From contig DAZE01000003.1 of NCBI GenBank assembly GCA_002507175.1, positions 1-64,000 on the forward strand: a stretch of 64,000 nucleotides of DNA, written 5' to 3'. The translations under genes and the position numbers were made by a program. How positions within the stretch are numbered: position 1 is the first letter of the stretch; each line of letters starts with the position of its first letter. The notes beneath the pieces are model-generated. The model was not told the DNA's origin. It worked only from the letters and a program-made list of their open reading frames with translations, and did no database searches. The stretch comes from Euryarchaeota archaeon UBA558. GTDB taxonomy: Archaea > Thermoplasmatota > Poseidoniia > Poseidoniales > Thalassarchaeaceae. This document shows, piece after piece, positions 26,194 through 34,694 of this stretch.

Positions 26194-27378
26194 TCAGGCC
26201 TTTTCATTTTTCAGTAGCGTTCTGACTTTGTCTGCAATTGCATCACCGACTTCCGAGGTTGTTCCAGTCCCACCTATGTCGTAGGTTTTGGGCCCATTTG
26301 AGGAAAGGTGCTGAGATATGGCCTGTTGTAGGATATTCCCGTACTTGTCCAATAATGGATCATCATGTCGAAGGGAAAGATTCTCTAACATTAGTTGGAG
26401 CGATGACAGCATCGCAATGGGATTCACTCGATTCTTGCCAGCGTGCTTTGGGGACGATCCATGCACAGGTTCGAACATCATATGTTTATCACCTAGGTTC
26501 GCTGATGCCGCCATTCCCATACCACCTTGCAATACCGATGCCAAGTCAGTGGCTATGTCGCCGAACATATTCGGAAGTACAACAACGTCAAGATCCTCTG
26601 GGTCCCTTACCAGCCACATGGTGAAAGCGTCAATATAGGCTTCCTTTGCCCCGATTTGAGGGTAGGATTCAGCGATTTCACGAAAGATGGACCGAAAGAG
26701 CTGGCATCCTCTAAGGACATTGGACTTGTCAACGCAGGTCACACTCTGGGGGACACCTAACTTAGCAGATCTTCGCTCAGCTAGATCGAAACAAAACTTG
26801 TGTATGCGTTCACTACCAGCCCTTGAGATTGGTCTCGGGTCCCACCGAACCTCCCCTTCTAGGCCAGGGAATTTCTCGATGATCAATTTCTCATCCTTCT
26901 TTCCAACTGCGGATTGTGCCATCCTCCTCAAAAGAGAATGATAGAGGCCTTCGGTATTCTCCCTGACCATAACCAAGTCAACCAATGATGACCTCCAAAT
27001 CTCCTTGTAAACACCGTGAACTTTGTGATGAACCCCGTCGTAAAGCTTCACAGGCCTCACATTAGCATACAGATCAAGCCCAGATCTCAGGCCTAGTATA
27101 ACCTCCCCACCAGCCACATCCCCGTTTGGAAGCCTGGCTTCTGGCCACCCGATGGCTCCGAGCAGAATTGCATCACTCTCGTCTCTGCAGATCTCGAAAG
27201 ACCCCTCTGGCCATTGCTCTCCAGTTTCTAGATAGTGTTGCCCGCCGCATGGAATAACCCTAATTTCAAATTCCACATTTCCATTTTTCTGAAAGACGTC
27301 AAGCACCTTTAGGGCTTCAGTCATCACTTCTCGACCTGTCCCATCCCCGGGAAGAGCAACGATGCGATACGCGGACAT
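26194..27378 (-). CDS. Isopropylmalate/isocitrate dehydrogenase family protein
   Basis: 394 residues of a beta-decarboxylating dehydrogenase. The N terminus RIVALPGDGTGREVM, the GLRSGLDLYANVRPV block, VRENTEGLY, the metal-binding DAFTMWLVRDPEDLDVVVLPNMFGD region and FEPVHGSSPKHAGK are clear. GLRSGLDLYANVRP favours LeuB- or tartrate-dehydrogenase-like members over isocitrate dehydrogenase. No leucine genes are adjacent, so substrate is open (3-isopropylmalate, homoisocitrate or another malate analogue). It converges on the CoA ligase gene with a 2-bp gap. Confidence 0.88.
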   Translation of the reverse strand: MSAYRIVALPGDGTGREVMTEALKVLDVFQKNGNVEFEIRVIPCGGQHYLETGEQWPEGSFEICRDESDAILLGAIGWPEARLPNGDVAGGEVILGLRSGLDLYANVRPVKLYDGVHHKVHGVYKEIWRSSLVDLVMVRENTEGLYHSLLRRMAQSAVGKKDEKLIIEKFPGLEGEVRWDPRPISRAGSERIHKFCFDLAERRSAKLGVPQSVTCVDKSNVLRGCQLFRSIFREIAESYPQIGAKEAYIDAFTMWLVRDPEDLDVVVLPNMFGDIATDLASVLQGGMGMAASANLGDKHMMFEPVHGSSPKHAGKNRVNPIAMLSSLQLMLENLSLRHDDPLLDKYGNILQQAISQHLSSNGPKTYDIGGTGTTSEVGDAIADKVRTLLKNEKA

Positions 27379-27477
27379 CGTACTTCGCAGAATGGAATCC
27401 TACATCAAGCAACCCCTAACAAGAACTTAGCGAATAATGCACATTGTTCATAGACGTCCAGACGGAGTAAGGTCCTC

Positions 27478-28080
27478 ATGGGTGAGGACGGATCGACCGG
27501 CAAAAAGAATCCAATGGACATCAAAGGGCTCCCAGACTCAGTGACTACCCTGTGTGACACCATGATGAAGATGGACCCAAATTGGAGTCTACTAGAATGG
27601 TTGGACAGGCGGGCTACGGAAGAATTAGATTTGGCCGCCTCTCATCTTGGAAGGGAAAAAATCAGACTAGAACAGAGATTATCGAGAGTTGACGATATTG
27701 CCAGACACATGGGTAGGCTAAACGAAGCTAATTCAATGAGCAGACAGGACCCCCTCCAAAGAAATCTATTCGATGTCTACGATGGTGCCAAGAGGACCCA
27801 ACAACCAACGGTCGCTGAAATCTTGGAATCCGCCGCAAATGACGCACCTCCAATCACAGATGATGATCCTATGCTCTCCATGATTTCTCTAAGGATATTG
27901 GATATGATAGAACATGCCAACGCCGATGGCTGCGAATTCATAACATGGGACGACATCCTCAATGAATTGATACCATCCAACCTCCAAGAAGAAGAAGTAG
28001 AAGAGGCAATTGCCCATCTTGTCCAGAGGGGGGAAATTATCGAATTCAAATATGGGCAATTTTGCTTAAACCGAAGTTAG
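27478..28080 (+). CDS. Hypothetical protein with C-terminal winged-helix-like region
   Basis: 200 residues, ATG start. No family is recognised. The first half is helical with charged heptad-like stretches (REKIRLEQRLSRVDDIARHMGRL) suggesting a coiled coil. The last 60 residues look like a small winged helix: WDDILNELIPSNLQEEEVEEAIAHLVQRGEIIEF, then a strand and end. It could be a DNA- or RNA-associated protein. No neighbour clarifies its role; it diverges from the dehydrogenase gene. Confidence 0.65.
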   Translation: MGEDGSTGKKNPMDIKGLPDSVTTLCDTMMKMDPNWSLLEWLDRRATEELDLAASHLGREKIRLEQRLSRVDDIARHMGRLNEANSMSRQDPLQRNLFDVYDGAKRTQQPTVAEILESAANDAPPITDDDPMLSMISLRILDMIEHANADGCEFITWDDILNELIPSNLQEEEVEEAIAHLVQRGEIIEFKYGQFCLNRS

Positions 28081-28218
28081 AGGCTTTACTGAAACCGGAA
28101 TCCAATGTCAAGAATATGGAATTTCCAATATAATCAGAATGGAAGATATTAACACCTAAATCCACTTGGAGTAAACCCATACTGCTCAGCGGAGTCGAGG
28201 ATATAGGAGATATCAAGA

Positions 28219-28803
28219 ATGGGAATACACCCTAAAATAGGCATAACAGGATTGCCGAAATCCGGTAAATCCGCAGTCCTCGAGAAGGTTGTAGATATGA
28301 TTACAAACGAGAGGAAGGATGAGAGGAGATCGCGAAATGATCGATCTCAAGGGATGCCAATCGTTGGGGGTATGAGGACTGAGCCAATACTTGAGGATGG
28401 CGTCAGAATTGGCTTTGAATGCGTTGACATAATAACTGGCGATCGCGCAGTAATGGCACACAGGGACATTGACTCAAGAACTACGATTCTGGGTTTGGGA
28501 ATCGACCCCACTGGATTAGACAGGGTGGCGGTACCAGCCATCGAACGCACGATAGAGACTTGTGAGATGCTAGTCATAGATGAGATAGGGAAATTCTCAG
28601 TGGAATCAGAGGCCTTTGTAAAAGTTGTACGCTCTGCTTTGGAGTTTGATATGCCAACAGTTCTGACACTTCACAAGAAGTCCAGGCATCCACTGTTACA
28701 GGACATCAGAAGAAGAGACGATGCTAGGATACTAGAGGTAACTCCAGTAAATCGCGCATTATTGCCATACAAAGTCCACAAGCTGGTCAGGGAAACATAT
28801 TGA
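28219..28803 (+). CDS. THEP1-type nucleoside-triphosphatase
   Basis: 194 residues. Walker A GLPKSGKS occurs at residues 10-17 and Walker B MLVIDEIGKFSVES follows near 120; GGMRTEP and FVKVVRSALE also match the DUF265/THEP1 family. These proteins hydrolyse NTPs, with a debated link to nucleotide or RNA metabolism. The upstream 138-bp gap contains AT-rich sequence suitable for a promoter but no clear feature. A membrane protein gene follows after 38 bp. Confidence 0.9.
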   Translation: MGIHPKIGITGLPKSGKSAVLEKVVDMITNERKDERRSRNDRSQGMPIVGGMRTEPILEDGVRIGFECVDIITGDRAVMAHRDIDSRTTILGLGIDPTGLDRVAVPAIERTIETCEMLVIDEIGKFSVESEAFVKVVRSALEFDMPTVLTLHKKSRHPLLQDIRRRDDARILEVTPVNRALLPYKVHKLVRETY

Positions 28804-28841
28804 CCTCATCAATTGAGTACTCCCCTCCCCTCCGGTAGAAT

Positions 28842-29216
28842 ATGGCCACTCCTGCCAGACGAGCTTCCAGGGTCCTCATGGGGTTCATAATCGCACTCAT
28901 CCTGGTTTTCGCGCTGGGCCTCCGTGGGGGCTGGATACAGATCACCGAATGCCAGCCACAAAATTGTGGGTCTAATTTGGCCACAGAACTCTTAATTGGA
29001 TTATTTTTAATCTCTTCTCTGTATGCATGGTGGCTTCTGAAGAAATCACCGAAAGCCCCCTTCTCAAATAGAATCTCAGACATTTTTGTCGACCTCTCCG
29101 AGGAAGAATTGTGGACTGAGCTAGAACAAGAGAGGATTGAGACGAACGATGTTGAGAGAATATCAGATGCATGGGCAAAACTCGAAGTTTCGACCATCGA
29201 GCAAGATGACAAATGA
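28842..29216 (+). CDS. Small two-helix membrane protein
   Basis: 124 residues with two hydrophobic segments (about 12-32 and 49-66) separated by a loop containing two cysteines (ECQPQNC), then an acidic cytoplasmic tail rich in Glu (SEEELWTELEQERIE). No family recognised. The paired loop cysteines might form a disulfide on the outer face if the topology is N-in. The gcvH gene starts 43 bp after it. Confidence 0.6.
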   Translation: MATPARRASRVLMGFIIALILVFALGLRGGWIQITECQPQNCGSNLATELLIGLFLISSLYAWWLLKKSPKAPFSNRISDIFVDLSEEELWTELEQERIETNDVERISDAWAKLEVSTIEQDDK

Positions 29217-29259
29217 CGAAGCGAAACCTTCACCCTCCGTCTGCTCCCGCGTGATAATC

Positions 29260-29640
29260 ATGTCAACCATACCAGAGGACCTGAGATATACTGCTGAACA
29301 CGAGTGGGTTAACATCGAAAATGAGATCGCTACCATTGGCATAACAGATTACGCACAAGACGCGTTGACTGACGTAGTTTGGGTCGAACTACCAATGATT
29401 GGAGACAAGGTTGAATCTATGGAGCCCTTTGCAAGTGTCGAATCGGTCAAATCAGTATCTGAGATTTATGCCCCCTTATCGGGAGAGGTAATTGAAGTAA
29501 ATGAAGATCTTGAAGCCGCACCAGAGTCTATCAACAATGACCCATATGGAGATGGGTGGATATGTAGAATTAAGCTAAACACAAAGGATTTGTCTGGATT
29601 GCTTAACCATGAGGATTACAGGACCTTGCTTGGTGAGTGA
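29260..29640 (+). CDS. gcvH: Glycine cleavage system H protein (lipoyl carrier)
   Basis: 126 residues beginning MSTIPEDLRYTAEHEWV. The lipoylation site Lys is in ESVKSVSEIYAPLSGEV; the N-terminal GITDYAQDALTDVVWVELP is diagnostic. I chose the ATG at 29260 because the family begins PEDLRY; the frame extends further upstream without support. No gcvT, gcvP or lipoate ligase is adjacent, so the carrier may be used elsewhere in the genome. It is followed by RNase HI after 3 bp. Confidence 0.96.
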   Translation: MSTIPEDLRYTAEHEWVNIENEIATIGITDYAQDALTDVVWVELPMIGDKVESMEPFASVESVKSVSEIYAPLSGEVIEVNEDLEAAPESINNDPYGDGWICRIKLNTKDLSGLLNHEDYRTLLGE

Positions 29641-29643
29641 ACG

Positions 29644-30174
29644 ATGCCCCCCCTCCACCTCTATGTAGATGGATCATGCGGCGACAATCGCAACGTAGGT
29701 AGGGAAACGATCGCAGGATGGGGAGTCTGCATAGTCAGAGGGGACTCAGGAACGGGCAGGGGCCAAGGCGAAGTGATAGAGGAGTTCAGTGGACGAGTCA
29801 TCACAGATCCAGAATCACCAGAATACATGGGTGCGAGTGTTGGTTCGAATAACACCGCCGAATTAACTGCGATAGGACATGCCCTGAGATGGGCACTGAT
29901 TGATGAGAGAGAGGATGCACTGACAATAAGGTCAGATTCCGAATATGCGTCAAATCTCACCGTTGGCATTTGGAAGCCCAAGGCAAACAAAGAAATCGTC
30001 CGTCGTATCAGATCTTTCTGGAAAGAATGCCTGTTGAACAGGACCATCACGATAGAGCATGTCAGAGCACACAGAGGGCATAGATGGAATGAAAGAGCTG
30101 ACCACCTTGCCTACAGAGCTATGGAAGGCAGGAATCCGGATCCTTTGCAATTCTGGAAGCCCGGCAATCGATAA
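29644..30174 (+). CDS. rnhA: Ribonuclease HI
   Basis: 176 residues of a type 1 RNase H. The four acidic catalytic positions are visible: Asp in YVDGSCG, Glu in NNTAELTAI, Asp in RSDSEYA and Asp in NERADHLA. The basic HRGHRWNERAD segment provides the usual His. It cleaves RNA in RNA-DNA hybrids and could process replication primers. No hybrid-binding domain precedes it. The stop is immediately followed by a convergent membrane gene. Confidence 0.95.
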   Translation: MPPLHLYVDGSCGDNRNVGRETIAGWGVCIVRGDSGTGRGQGEVIEEFSGRVITDPESPEYMGASVGSNNTAELTAIGHALRWALIDEREDALTIRSDSEYASNLTVGIWKPKANKEIVRRIRSFWKECLLNRTITIEHVRAHRGHRWNERADHLAYRAMEGRNPDPLQFWKPGNR

Positions 30175-30579
30175 TCAGGTCTCATTCAGCAAACCCGTCG
30201 TGAGTATCGCATATGTCCCTTGGAGTACCAGCAGTGATGCTATCAGATTCAGAATCAATCCCCCCGCTGGTGGAATAGCTAGCCATCCCCCTGCAAACCA
30301 GGTAGAAAAAATCATAACAGCACCCAACGTAATCAATAACTTCCCACTTCGTGCAACGTCATTCCACAGACCGAGCCATGGAATCAGCCCATTTGTTTTA
30401 AATTTCCATCTAAACCAGCCGACATAAAGGCTGAATAAGCCAATCAGTCCAAACACGCCCAGGGTAAATGACTCATCTTCCCACGGGCCCGAGGGAGCCC
30501 AGCCGACAAACAGAACCTCGATCATGATGATGATTCCAATGCCAAAGAAGGGCCACCATGTTGATGCCCTGCGACTCAT
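30175..30579 (-). CDS. Hypothetical four-helix membrane protein
   Basis: About 134 residues from the ATG at 30579 (MSRRASTWWPFFG). Four hydrophobic segments can be seen: WPFFGIGIIIMIEVLFVG, LGVFGLIGLFSLYVGW, LLITLGAVMIFSTWF and LILNLIASLLVLQGTYAILT. The longer open frame upstream overlaps the divergent gene's promoter and is not supported. No family recognised. It converges on rnhA with no gap. Confidence 0.65.
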   Translation of the reverse strand: MSRRASTWWPFFGIGIIIMIEVLFVGWAPSGPWEDESFTLGVFGLIGLFSLYVGWFRWKFKTNGLIPWLGLWNDVARSGKLLITLGAVMIFSTWFAGGWLAIPPAGGLILNLIASLLVLQGTYAILTTGLLNET

Positions 30580-30665
30580 GATGTCTCGTGGCCCTTCTAC
30601 TTCATCATATAACGGGTCGAAGAAGCGTAACGGACATTCATACGGAGGACTTGATATTATGCGAC

Positions 30666-30944
30666 ATGCGAGATTTGTTGGCACCGCTTCACGACCATAA
30701 AGGCCGAAAGACACCAAGTGAAGCATCGAGAGCATGGTTTATCCTAGTCATGATATTCAGTTTGATTGCAGGTTTGGCTGCTTCAGAAGGCAATGTAGTG
30801 GTAGGCTCTGCTTGCGGGCTGGTCATCGCTACCGCTTTGCTGAATATCGGTTGGTTCTTACTAAACACATTAGGAGAGAGCCGGAAAACAGTTGCATTGA
30901 CTGGAGCTGTCAGCCGCATGCCTGATATGAGTGAGGCTGAATGA
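30666..30944 (+). CDS. Small two-helix membrane protein
   Basis: 92 residues from the ATG at 30666. Two hydrophobic helices (FILVMIFSLIAGLAAS and GSACGLVIATALLNIGWFLL) follow a basic cytoplasmic N terminus (HDHKGRKTPSEASR). No family recognised. TTGATATTATG just upstream is AT-rich and could be part of a leaderless promoter shared with the divergent gene at 30579. The acetyltransferase gene starts 6 bp after its stop. Confidence 0.6.
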   Translation: MRDLLAPLHDHKGRKTPSEASRAWFILVMIFSLIAGLAASEGNVVVGSACGLVIATALLNIGWFLLNTLGESRKTVALTGAVSRMPDMSEAE

Positions 30945-30950
30945 CCTTTC

Positions 30951-31400
30951 ATGGGCGTGTCGTATCGATGGGTTGGCAAACCCGACGCCGCACACTTAGA
31001 CCTCAGATATAGAGTCCTGAGAGAAGGCATGCCCCGCGAAACCGCAAGATACATTGATGTGGATGATGATCAGAGCACAAAATTTGTTGGAGCGTTCATT
31101 GGTGAGGTAATGGTGGGTTGCGCGACATTGCAATATGATTCCAGAGAAGAAGCCGATCTGAGAATCAGGGGAATGGCAGTGGATCCGGATCATAGAAACA
31201 AGGGAATCGGCTCTAATCTCGTTGGAATGCTTCAAGACTATGCTATTGAGCTAGGGACAGGGATATGGTGCAATGCTAGAGTTAAAGCTATGACGATGTA
31301 TCGACGAAAAGGGTTCAGAATAACATCTGAACTATTTGAGATTGCGCCCATTGGAATGCATTATGAAATGCATTGGAGCCCAAAAGATATTGCCAAATAA
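30951..31400 (+). CDS. GNAT-family N-acetyltransferase
   Basis: 149 residues. The acetyl-CoA binding motif A is visible as RIRGMAVDPDHRNKGIGSNL with the Q/R..G.G/A pattern RNKGIG, and the C-terminal motif B includes ARVKAMTMYRRKGFR. The substrate cannot be inferred from sequence. It lies between two small genes and the thioesterase on the same strand, suggesting one transcript. Confidence 0.9.
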   Translation: MGVSYRWVGKPDAAHLDLRYRVLREGMPRETARYIDVDDDQSTKFVGAFIGEVMVGCATLQYDSREEADLRIRGMAVDPDHRNKGIGSNLVGMLQDYAIELGTGIWCNARVKAMTMYRRKGFRITSELFEIAPIGMHYEMHWSPKDIAK

Positions 31401-31414
31401 ACGGAGGTGGAGGA

Positions 31415-31840
31415 ATGGTAGAAACAAGCACTTTGACTAAAGATGAGATTGAGGATATGATTGAAAGAGTCAATTCAGTACCGATGATGCACACCCTAGA
31501 TCTTGAGATCTTGCGCCTAGATCATGGAGAATGCGATGCTAAGGTACCAAGGAAGGTTGAATGGGACGGCATATACCAAACCATGCATGGCGGTATCCTG
31601 GGAACTATAGCAGATTCGGTCACCTGCTGGGCAATACTCACGCAGATAGGATCAAAAGAGAAAGTGGCAACCACCGACTTCAACATCAGATTCTTGAGGC
31701 CATGTTTGACGGATGCATTATGCCATGCGCGTGTGGTAAAGCTTGGGAGAACACTCTGCGTGGCTGAGGCTGATTTGCTAGATACGAACGGCTGCAAGGT
31801 TGCAATTGTACAAGCGACCTATGCTCGGTTGAACAATTAA
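31415..31840 (+). CDS. Hotdog-fold thioesterase (PaaI-like)
   Basis: About 141 residues. The hotdog core and the PaaI-type motif are seen in YQTMHGGILGTIADSVTCWA, where HGG and the Asp line the active site, and TTDFNIRFLRPC follows. It should hydrolyse acyl-CoA thioesters. The ATG at 31415 follows the strong purine-rich ribosome-binding stretch GGAGGTGGAGGA; an earlier start would overlap the acetyltransferase. A tRNA gene lies downstream on the opposite strand. Confidence 0.9.
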   Translation: MVETSTLTKDEIEDMIERVNSVPMMHTLDLEILRLDHGECDAKVPRKVEWDGIYQTMHGGILGTIADSVTCWAILTQIGSKEKVATTDFNIRFLRPCLTDALCHARVVKLGRTLCVAEADLLDTNGCKVAIVQATYARLNN

Positions 31841-31900
31841 TCGAATTCGCATTTGTTCTCGGCCTATCGTTTGCCTTGAACGCAGTGATGCATTAAGTTG

Positions 31901-31974
31901 TGGAGCACGAGCCGGGATTTGCACCCGGGTACACGGATCTGCAGTCCGTTGCATAGCTACTCTGCCACTCGTGC
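31901..31974 (-). tRNA. tRNA-Cys (GCA), CCA encoded
   Basis: The minus strand folds into a cloverleaf with acceptor GCACGAG/CTCGTGC, U at position 73 as expected for tRNA-Cys, an anticodon stem ACGGA/TCCGT around loop CTGCAGA (anticodon GCA), and a T stem CCGGG/CCCGG. The 3' CCA is encoded. The T loop reads TGCAAAT, so position 55 is G, not U, and the D loop AGTAGCT lacks the G18G19 pair. These are unusual, though the acceptor, anticodon and T stems pair fully. Confidence 0.92.
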
Positions 31975-32048
31975 TTGTGGGATCCACCGAACATTTCGAT
32001 TTCAACGCTTCCCGAGTCCCGATTTGTACCGCATCTTAGAATACCTTC

Positions 32049-33206
32049 ATGGACACGAGGCTAAACCTATCCTACATGCCCGCGGTCGCAACCCGTTTTG
32101 ATAACCTCGGCGTCGGATTTGCACCTTACCTCCAGCCCCCCCCAGATGGAGTAATAAGATGGACAGTCGGCGAGCCTGGATTCCAAACTCCGGAACCTGT
32201 AATCTCCACTGCTGTGTCCGAGTTGTTAGATGGCAAGACGAAATACACCAGAGGCCAAGGATCACCAGCACTCTGCGAGGCCGTTGCACACCATTTAATG
32301 AAGACCAGCAACATAAGCGTAAGTCCGGAGAATGTTCTGATAACACCAGGCGCCAAACAAGCCCTACTCTACTCATACATGACCGTCCTAAATCCCGGTG
32401 ACGAGGCAATCTTACTTTCACCATCATGGGCCTCATACGAACCGATGATTTCAATCATAGGAGGGGTTCCAGTAAACGTTCCCGTAAACCGTAAAAACTT
32501 CCATCCAGACATTGATGCAATTCGTTCCTCTATAACCGATCGCACACGAATGATAATGGTGAATTCGCCTTGCAATCCAACCGGCGCTGTCTACACGCGG
32601 GAGGAGATTGAAGAAATCGTATCAATTGCCATTGAAAATGATCTCTGGATAATTTCAGATGAAATATACTCGAGACTTATTTGGAATGGAGGCGAGCATG
32701 TCTCTCCGGCGACAGTGGAAGGTGGAAAAGAGCGCACTATTGTCATAAGTGGTTGGTCAAAAACATGGGCCATGACAGGTATGAGAGTGGGTTTTCTTGC
32801 AGGACCCCAACAAGCCGTTAGAGCCGCTGTAAAATGTCAAGCCAACTCAGCTTCTCATATACCCACATTCATGATGGAGGCAGCCAGGGTCGCATTAGAT
32901 TGCGATGATCATGTGGAACAATTCTCCGATGCATACAGGCATAGGAGGAACCTGATGGTTCAGGGCTTAGAAGACATACCGGGCTTGAGAATAGTAAACC
33001 CAGAAGGCGCTTTCTACCTGTTCATAGATGTGACAGGGACAGGAATGTCCGATGTCCAGTTTGCAGATGGAGCCTTGAAAGCTGGCGTTCAACTTATTCC
33101 AGCATCGCTCATCACAGGTGGAGAGGGTTTCATTCGTGTATCCTATGCTGCTTCAGAGGAGGACATCAAAGAAGGAATAAGCAGATTGAGGTCATGGCTT
33201 CTGTAA
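32049..33206 (+). CDS. PLP-dependent aminotransferase, class I/II
   Basis: 385 residues, fold type I. The cofactor lysine lies in the sequence SGWSKTWAMTGMRVGF; NSPCNPTGAVY, DEIYSRLIW and the C-terminal PEGAFYLFIDV with the substrate-binding Arg region (GFIRVSYA) are typical of aspartate/alanine-type aminotransferases. Substrate specificity cannot be settled. The gene starts 74 bp from the divergent tRNA-Cys. After its stop there is a 120-bp gap with a small inverted repeat. Confidence 0.93.
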   Translation: MDTRLNLSYMPAVATRFDNLGVGFAPYLQPPPDGVIRWTVGEPGFQTPEPVISTAVSELLDGKTKYTRGQGSPALCEAVAHHLMKTSNISVSPENVLITPGAKQALLYSYMTVLNPGDEAILLSPSWASYEPMISIIGGVPVNVPVNRKNFHPDIDAIRSSITDRTRMIMVNSPCNPTGAVYTREEIEEIVSIAIENDLWIISDEIYSRLIWNGGEHVSPATVEGGKERTIVISGWSKTWAMTGMRVGFLAGPQQAVRAAVKCQANSASHIPTFMMEAARVALDCDDHVEQFSDAYRHRRNLMVQGLEDIPGLRIVNPEGAFYLFIDVTGTGMSDVQFADGALKAGVQLIPASLITGGEGFIRVSYAASEEDIKEGISRLRSWLL

Positions 33207-33235
33207 TACAAAGCTAAAATTCCAGAAGGCATTAC

Positions 33236-33259
33236 CCTCTACGACACAAAAAATAGAGG
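33236..33259. repeat. Short inverted repeat (CCTCTA/TAGAGG)
   Basis: Perfect 6-bp arms with a 12-base A-rich spacer, 30 bp after the aminotransferase stop and 70 bp before speD. It could be a weak transcription terminator or processing site; the arms are short and may be incidental. Confidence 0.3.
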
Positions 33260-33327
33260 CTGAGATAAATTAGAATAATTCATAAAGAGAAATCGACCGA
33301 CACGGCCCCGATTTCGGTGGTGATAGG

Positions 33328-33729
33328 GTGGTTAAGGCTCACGGAAAACACGTTTACATCGACTATATTGGGTATCAATATGATGGATCAAACAATGGTG
33401 AAAAAATATTAGAAGTCATGATCCAATCTGCCAGAGTCGCGAACACCAGGCCCGTTTTCTCACATGTGGAGGAGTTTGATGGTCAGAGTTCACCTCCCGG
33501 ATTTGCAGCTGTTGTACTTTTAGATGAATCCCACATTACTGCACACTGCTATTACGAAAAGGGATGGTTAGCATTTGATGCATTCACCTGTGGTGATGGC
33601 AATCCTGATCTTATCGCGGATTTCATAACAAAAAATCTGAAAATAAATATGCCCGATCTTCAACAAATGCGGAGGGAGTTGGTAGATAGGTTCCTTCACA
33701 ACGACGAAGAAGAGGCTGTGATTGATTGA
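33328..33729 (+). CDS. speD: S-adenosylmethionine decarboxylase proenzyme
   Basis: 133 residues. The self-cleavage site is seen in LLDESHITAH, where Ser at about residue 68 should become the pyruvoyl group, and the later FDAFTCGDG provides the proton-donor Cys near 88. SpeD makes decarboxylated AdoMet, the aminopropyl donor for spermidine. The GTG start at 33328 is downstream of a TATA-like CATAAAGA. Its stop overlaps by 4 bp the start of the deoxyhypusine synthase gene, so polyamine supply and hypusination are coupled. Confidence 0.95.
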   Translation: MVKAHGKHVYIDYIGYQYDGSNNGEKILEVMIQSARVANTRPVFSHVEEFDGQSSPPGFAAVVLLDESHITAHCYYEKGWLAFDAFTCGDGNPDLIADFITKNLKINMPDLQQMRRELVDRFLHNDEEEAVID

Positions 33730-34694
33730 AAGAAGAAGGCGATCCCGTGAGAGATTTCATCAAACGGAACTACAATCATTTCAACGCCGGAGAACTATCG
33801 AGATGTATAGAATCACTCCGCGAATTCCTCGATAATGATGGCCGATTGATGATAACCCTTGCTGGTGCCATGTCGACGGCAGAGATTGGCAGGACACTCT
33901 CACCTGCGATCAAAGCCCAAAAAATACATGCGATATGCTGTACAGGGGCTAATCTGGAGGAAGACCTGTTCAATCTAGTTGCAAGGTCAGATTACGAGAA
34001 AATAATAAATTGGAGGGAATTGACGCCCCTTGATGATCTCAATTTTCACAATAGAGGTCTCAATCGTGTCACAGATGTCGCGATACCAGAAGATCGGGCG
34101 ATAAGATACGTAGAGGAAAAAATCATGCCTTTATGGAAAGATGCCGAGGCTGCAGGAGACAGGAGATTTCCTCACGAGTACATCTATGATCTCCTGATGC
34201 ATGGTGATCTGGAGTTCGATGGGGATCCCGATGACTCATGGCTAATGGCTGCCGCGGACGCTAACATCCCGATCTTCACCCCCGGATGGGAGGACTCCAC
34301 TTTGGGAAACATCCTAGTCGCACGCGTGATCGATTTATCGATATCATCTCAAGACATCGTGCTGAGTGGGTTACACTCAATGCAAGCATTAGCGGATTGG
34401 TACAGAGAAGACGACTCTCCTACGGGGATTCTACAGGTAGGAGGTGGTATCGCCGGGGATTTCCCTATATGTGTGGTTCCGATGCTTAGGCAGGATGTCG
34501 GAATAAATGTGAAATTGTGGTCTTGGTTTGCTCAGATATCAGAATCAAAGCCATCCTATGGGGGTTACTCAGGGGCACCTCCGAGCGAAAAAATCAGCTG
34601 GGGAAAAATAAGCACTGAGACCCCTCGATTTGTTATAGAGTCGGATGCCACCATAGTTTTGCCATTGCTTCTACAATCGATAGTAGAAAATTGA
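33726..34694 (+). CDS. dys: Deoxyhypusine synthase-family protein
   Basis: 322 residues from a TTG start that overlaps speD. Family blocks are TLAGAMSTAEIGRTL, CCTGANLEEDLFN, PIFTPGWEDSTLG, and the C-terminal EKISWGKIS with the catalytic-type Lys at about 294. Deoxyhypusine synthase transfers the aminobutyl group of spermidine to a lysine of aIF5A. The pairing with SpeD supports a polyamine-dependent function; a homospermidine synthase-like activity is a known alternative in this family. Confidence 0.88.
   Translation: MKEEGDPVRDFIKRNYNHFNAGELSRCIESLREFLDNDGRLMITLAGAMSTAEIGRTLSPAIKAQKIHAICCTGANLEEDLFNLVARSDYEKIINWRELTPLDDLNFHNRGLNRVTDVAIPEDRAIRYVEEKIMPLWKDAEAAGDRRFPHEYIYDLLMHGDLEFDGDPDDSWLMAAADANIPIFTPGWEDSTLGNILVARVIDLSISSQDIVLSGLHSMQALADWYREDDSPTGILQVGGGIAGDFPICVVPMLRQDVGINVKLWSWFAQISESKPSYGGYSGAPPSEKISWGKISTETPRFVIESDATIVLPLLLQSIVEN

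Noticed and set aside
28105..28140. TGGAATTTCCA near-palindrome before the THEP1 gene
   Set aside because: The arms are five bases and the sequence is AT-rich; no regulator points to it.
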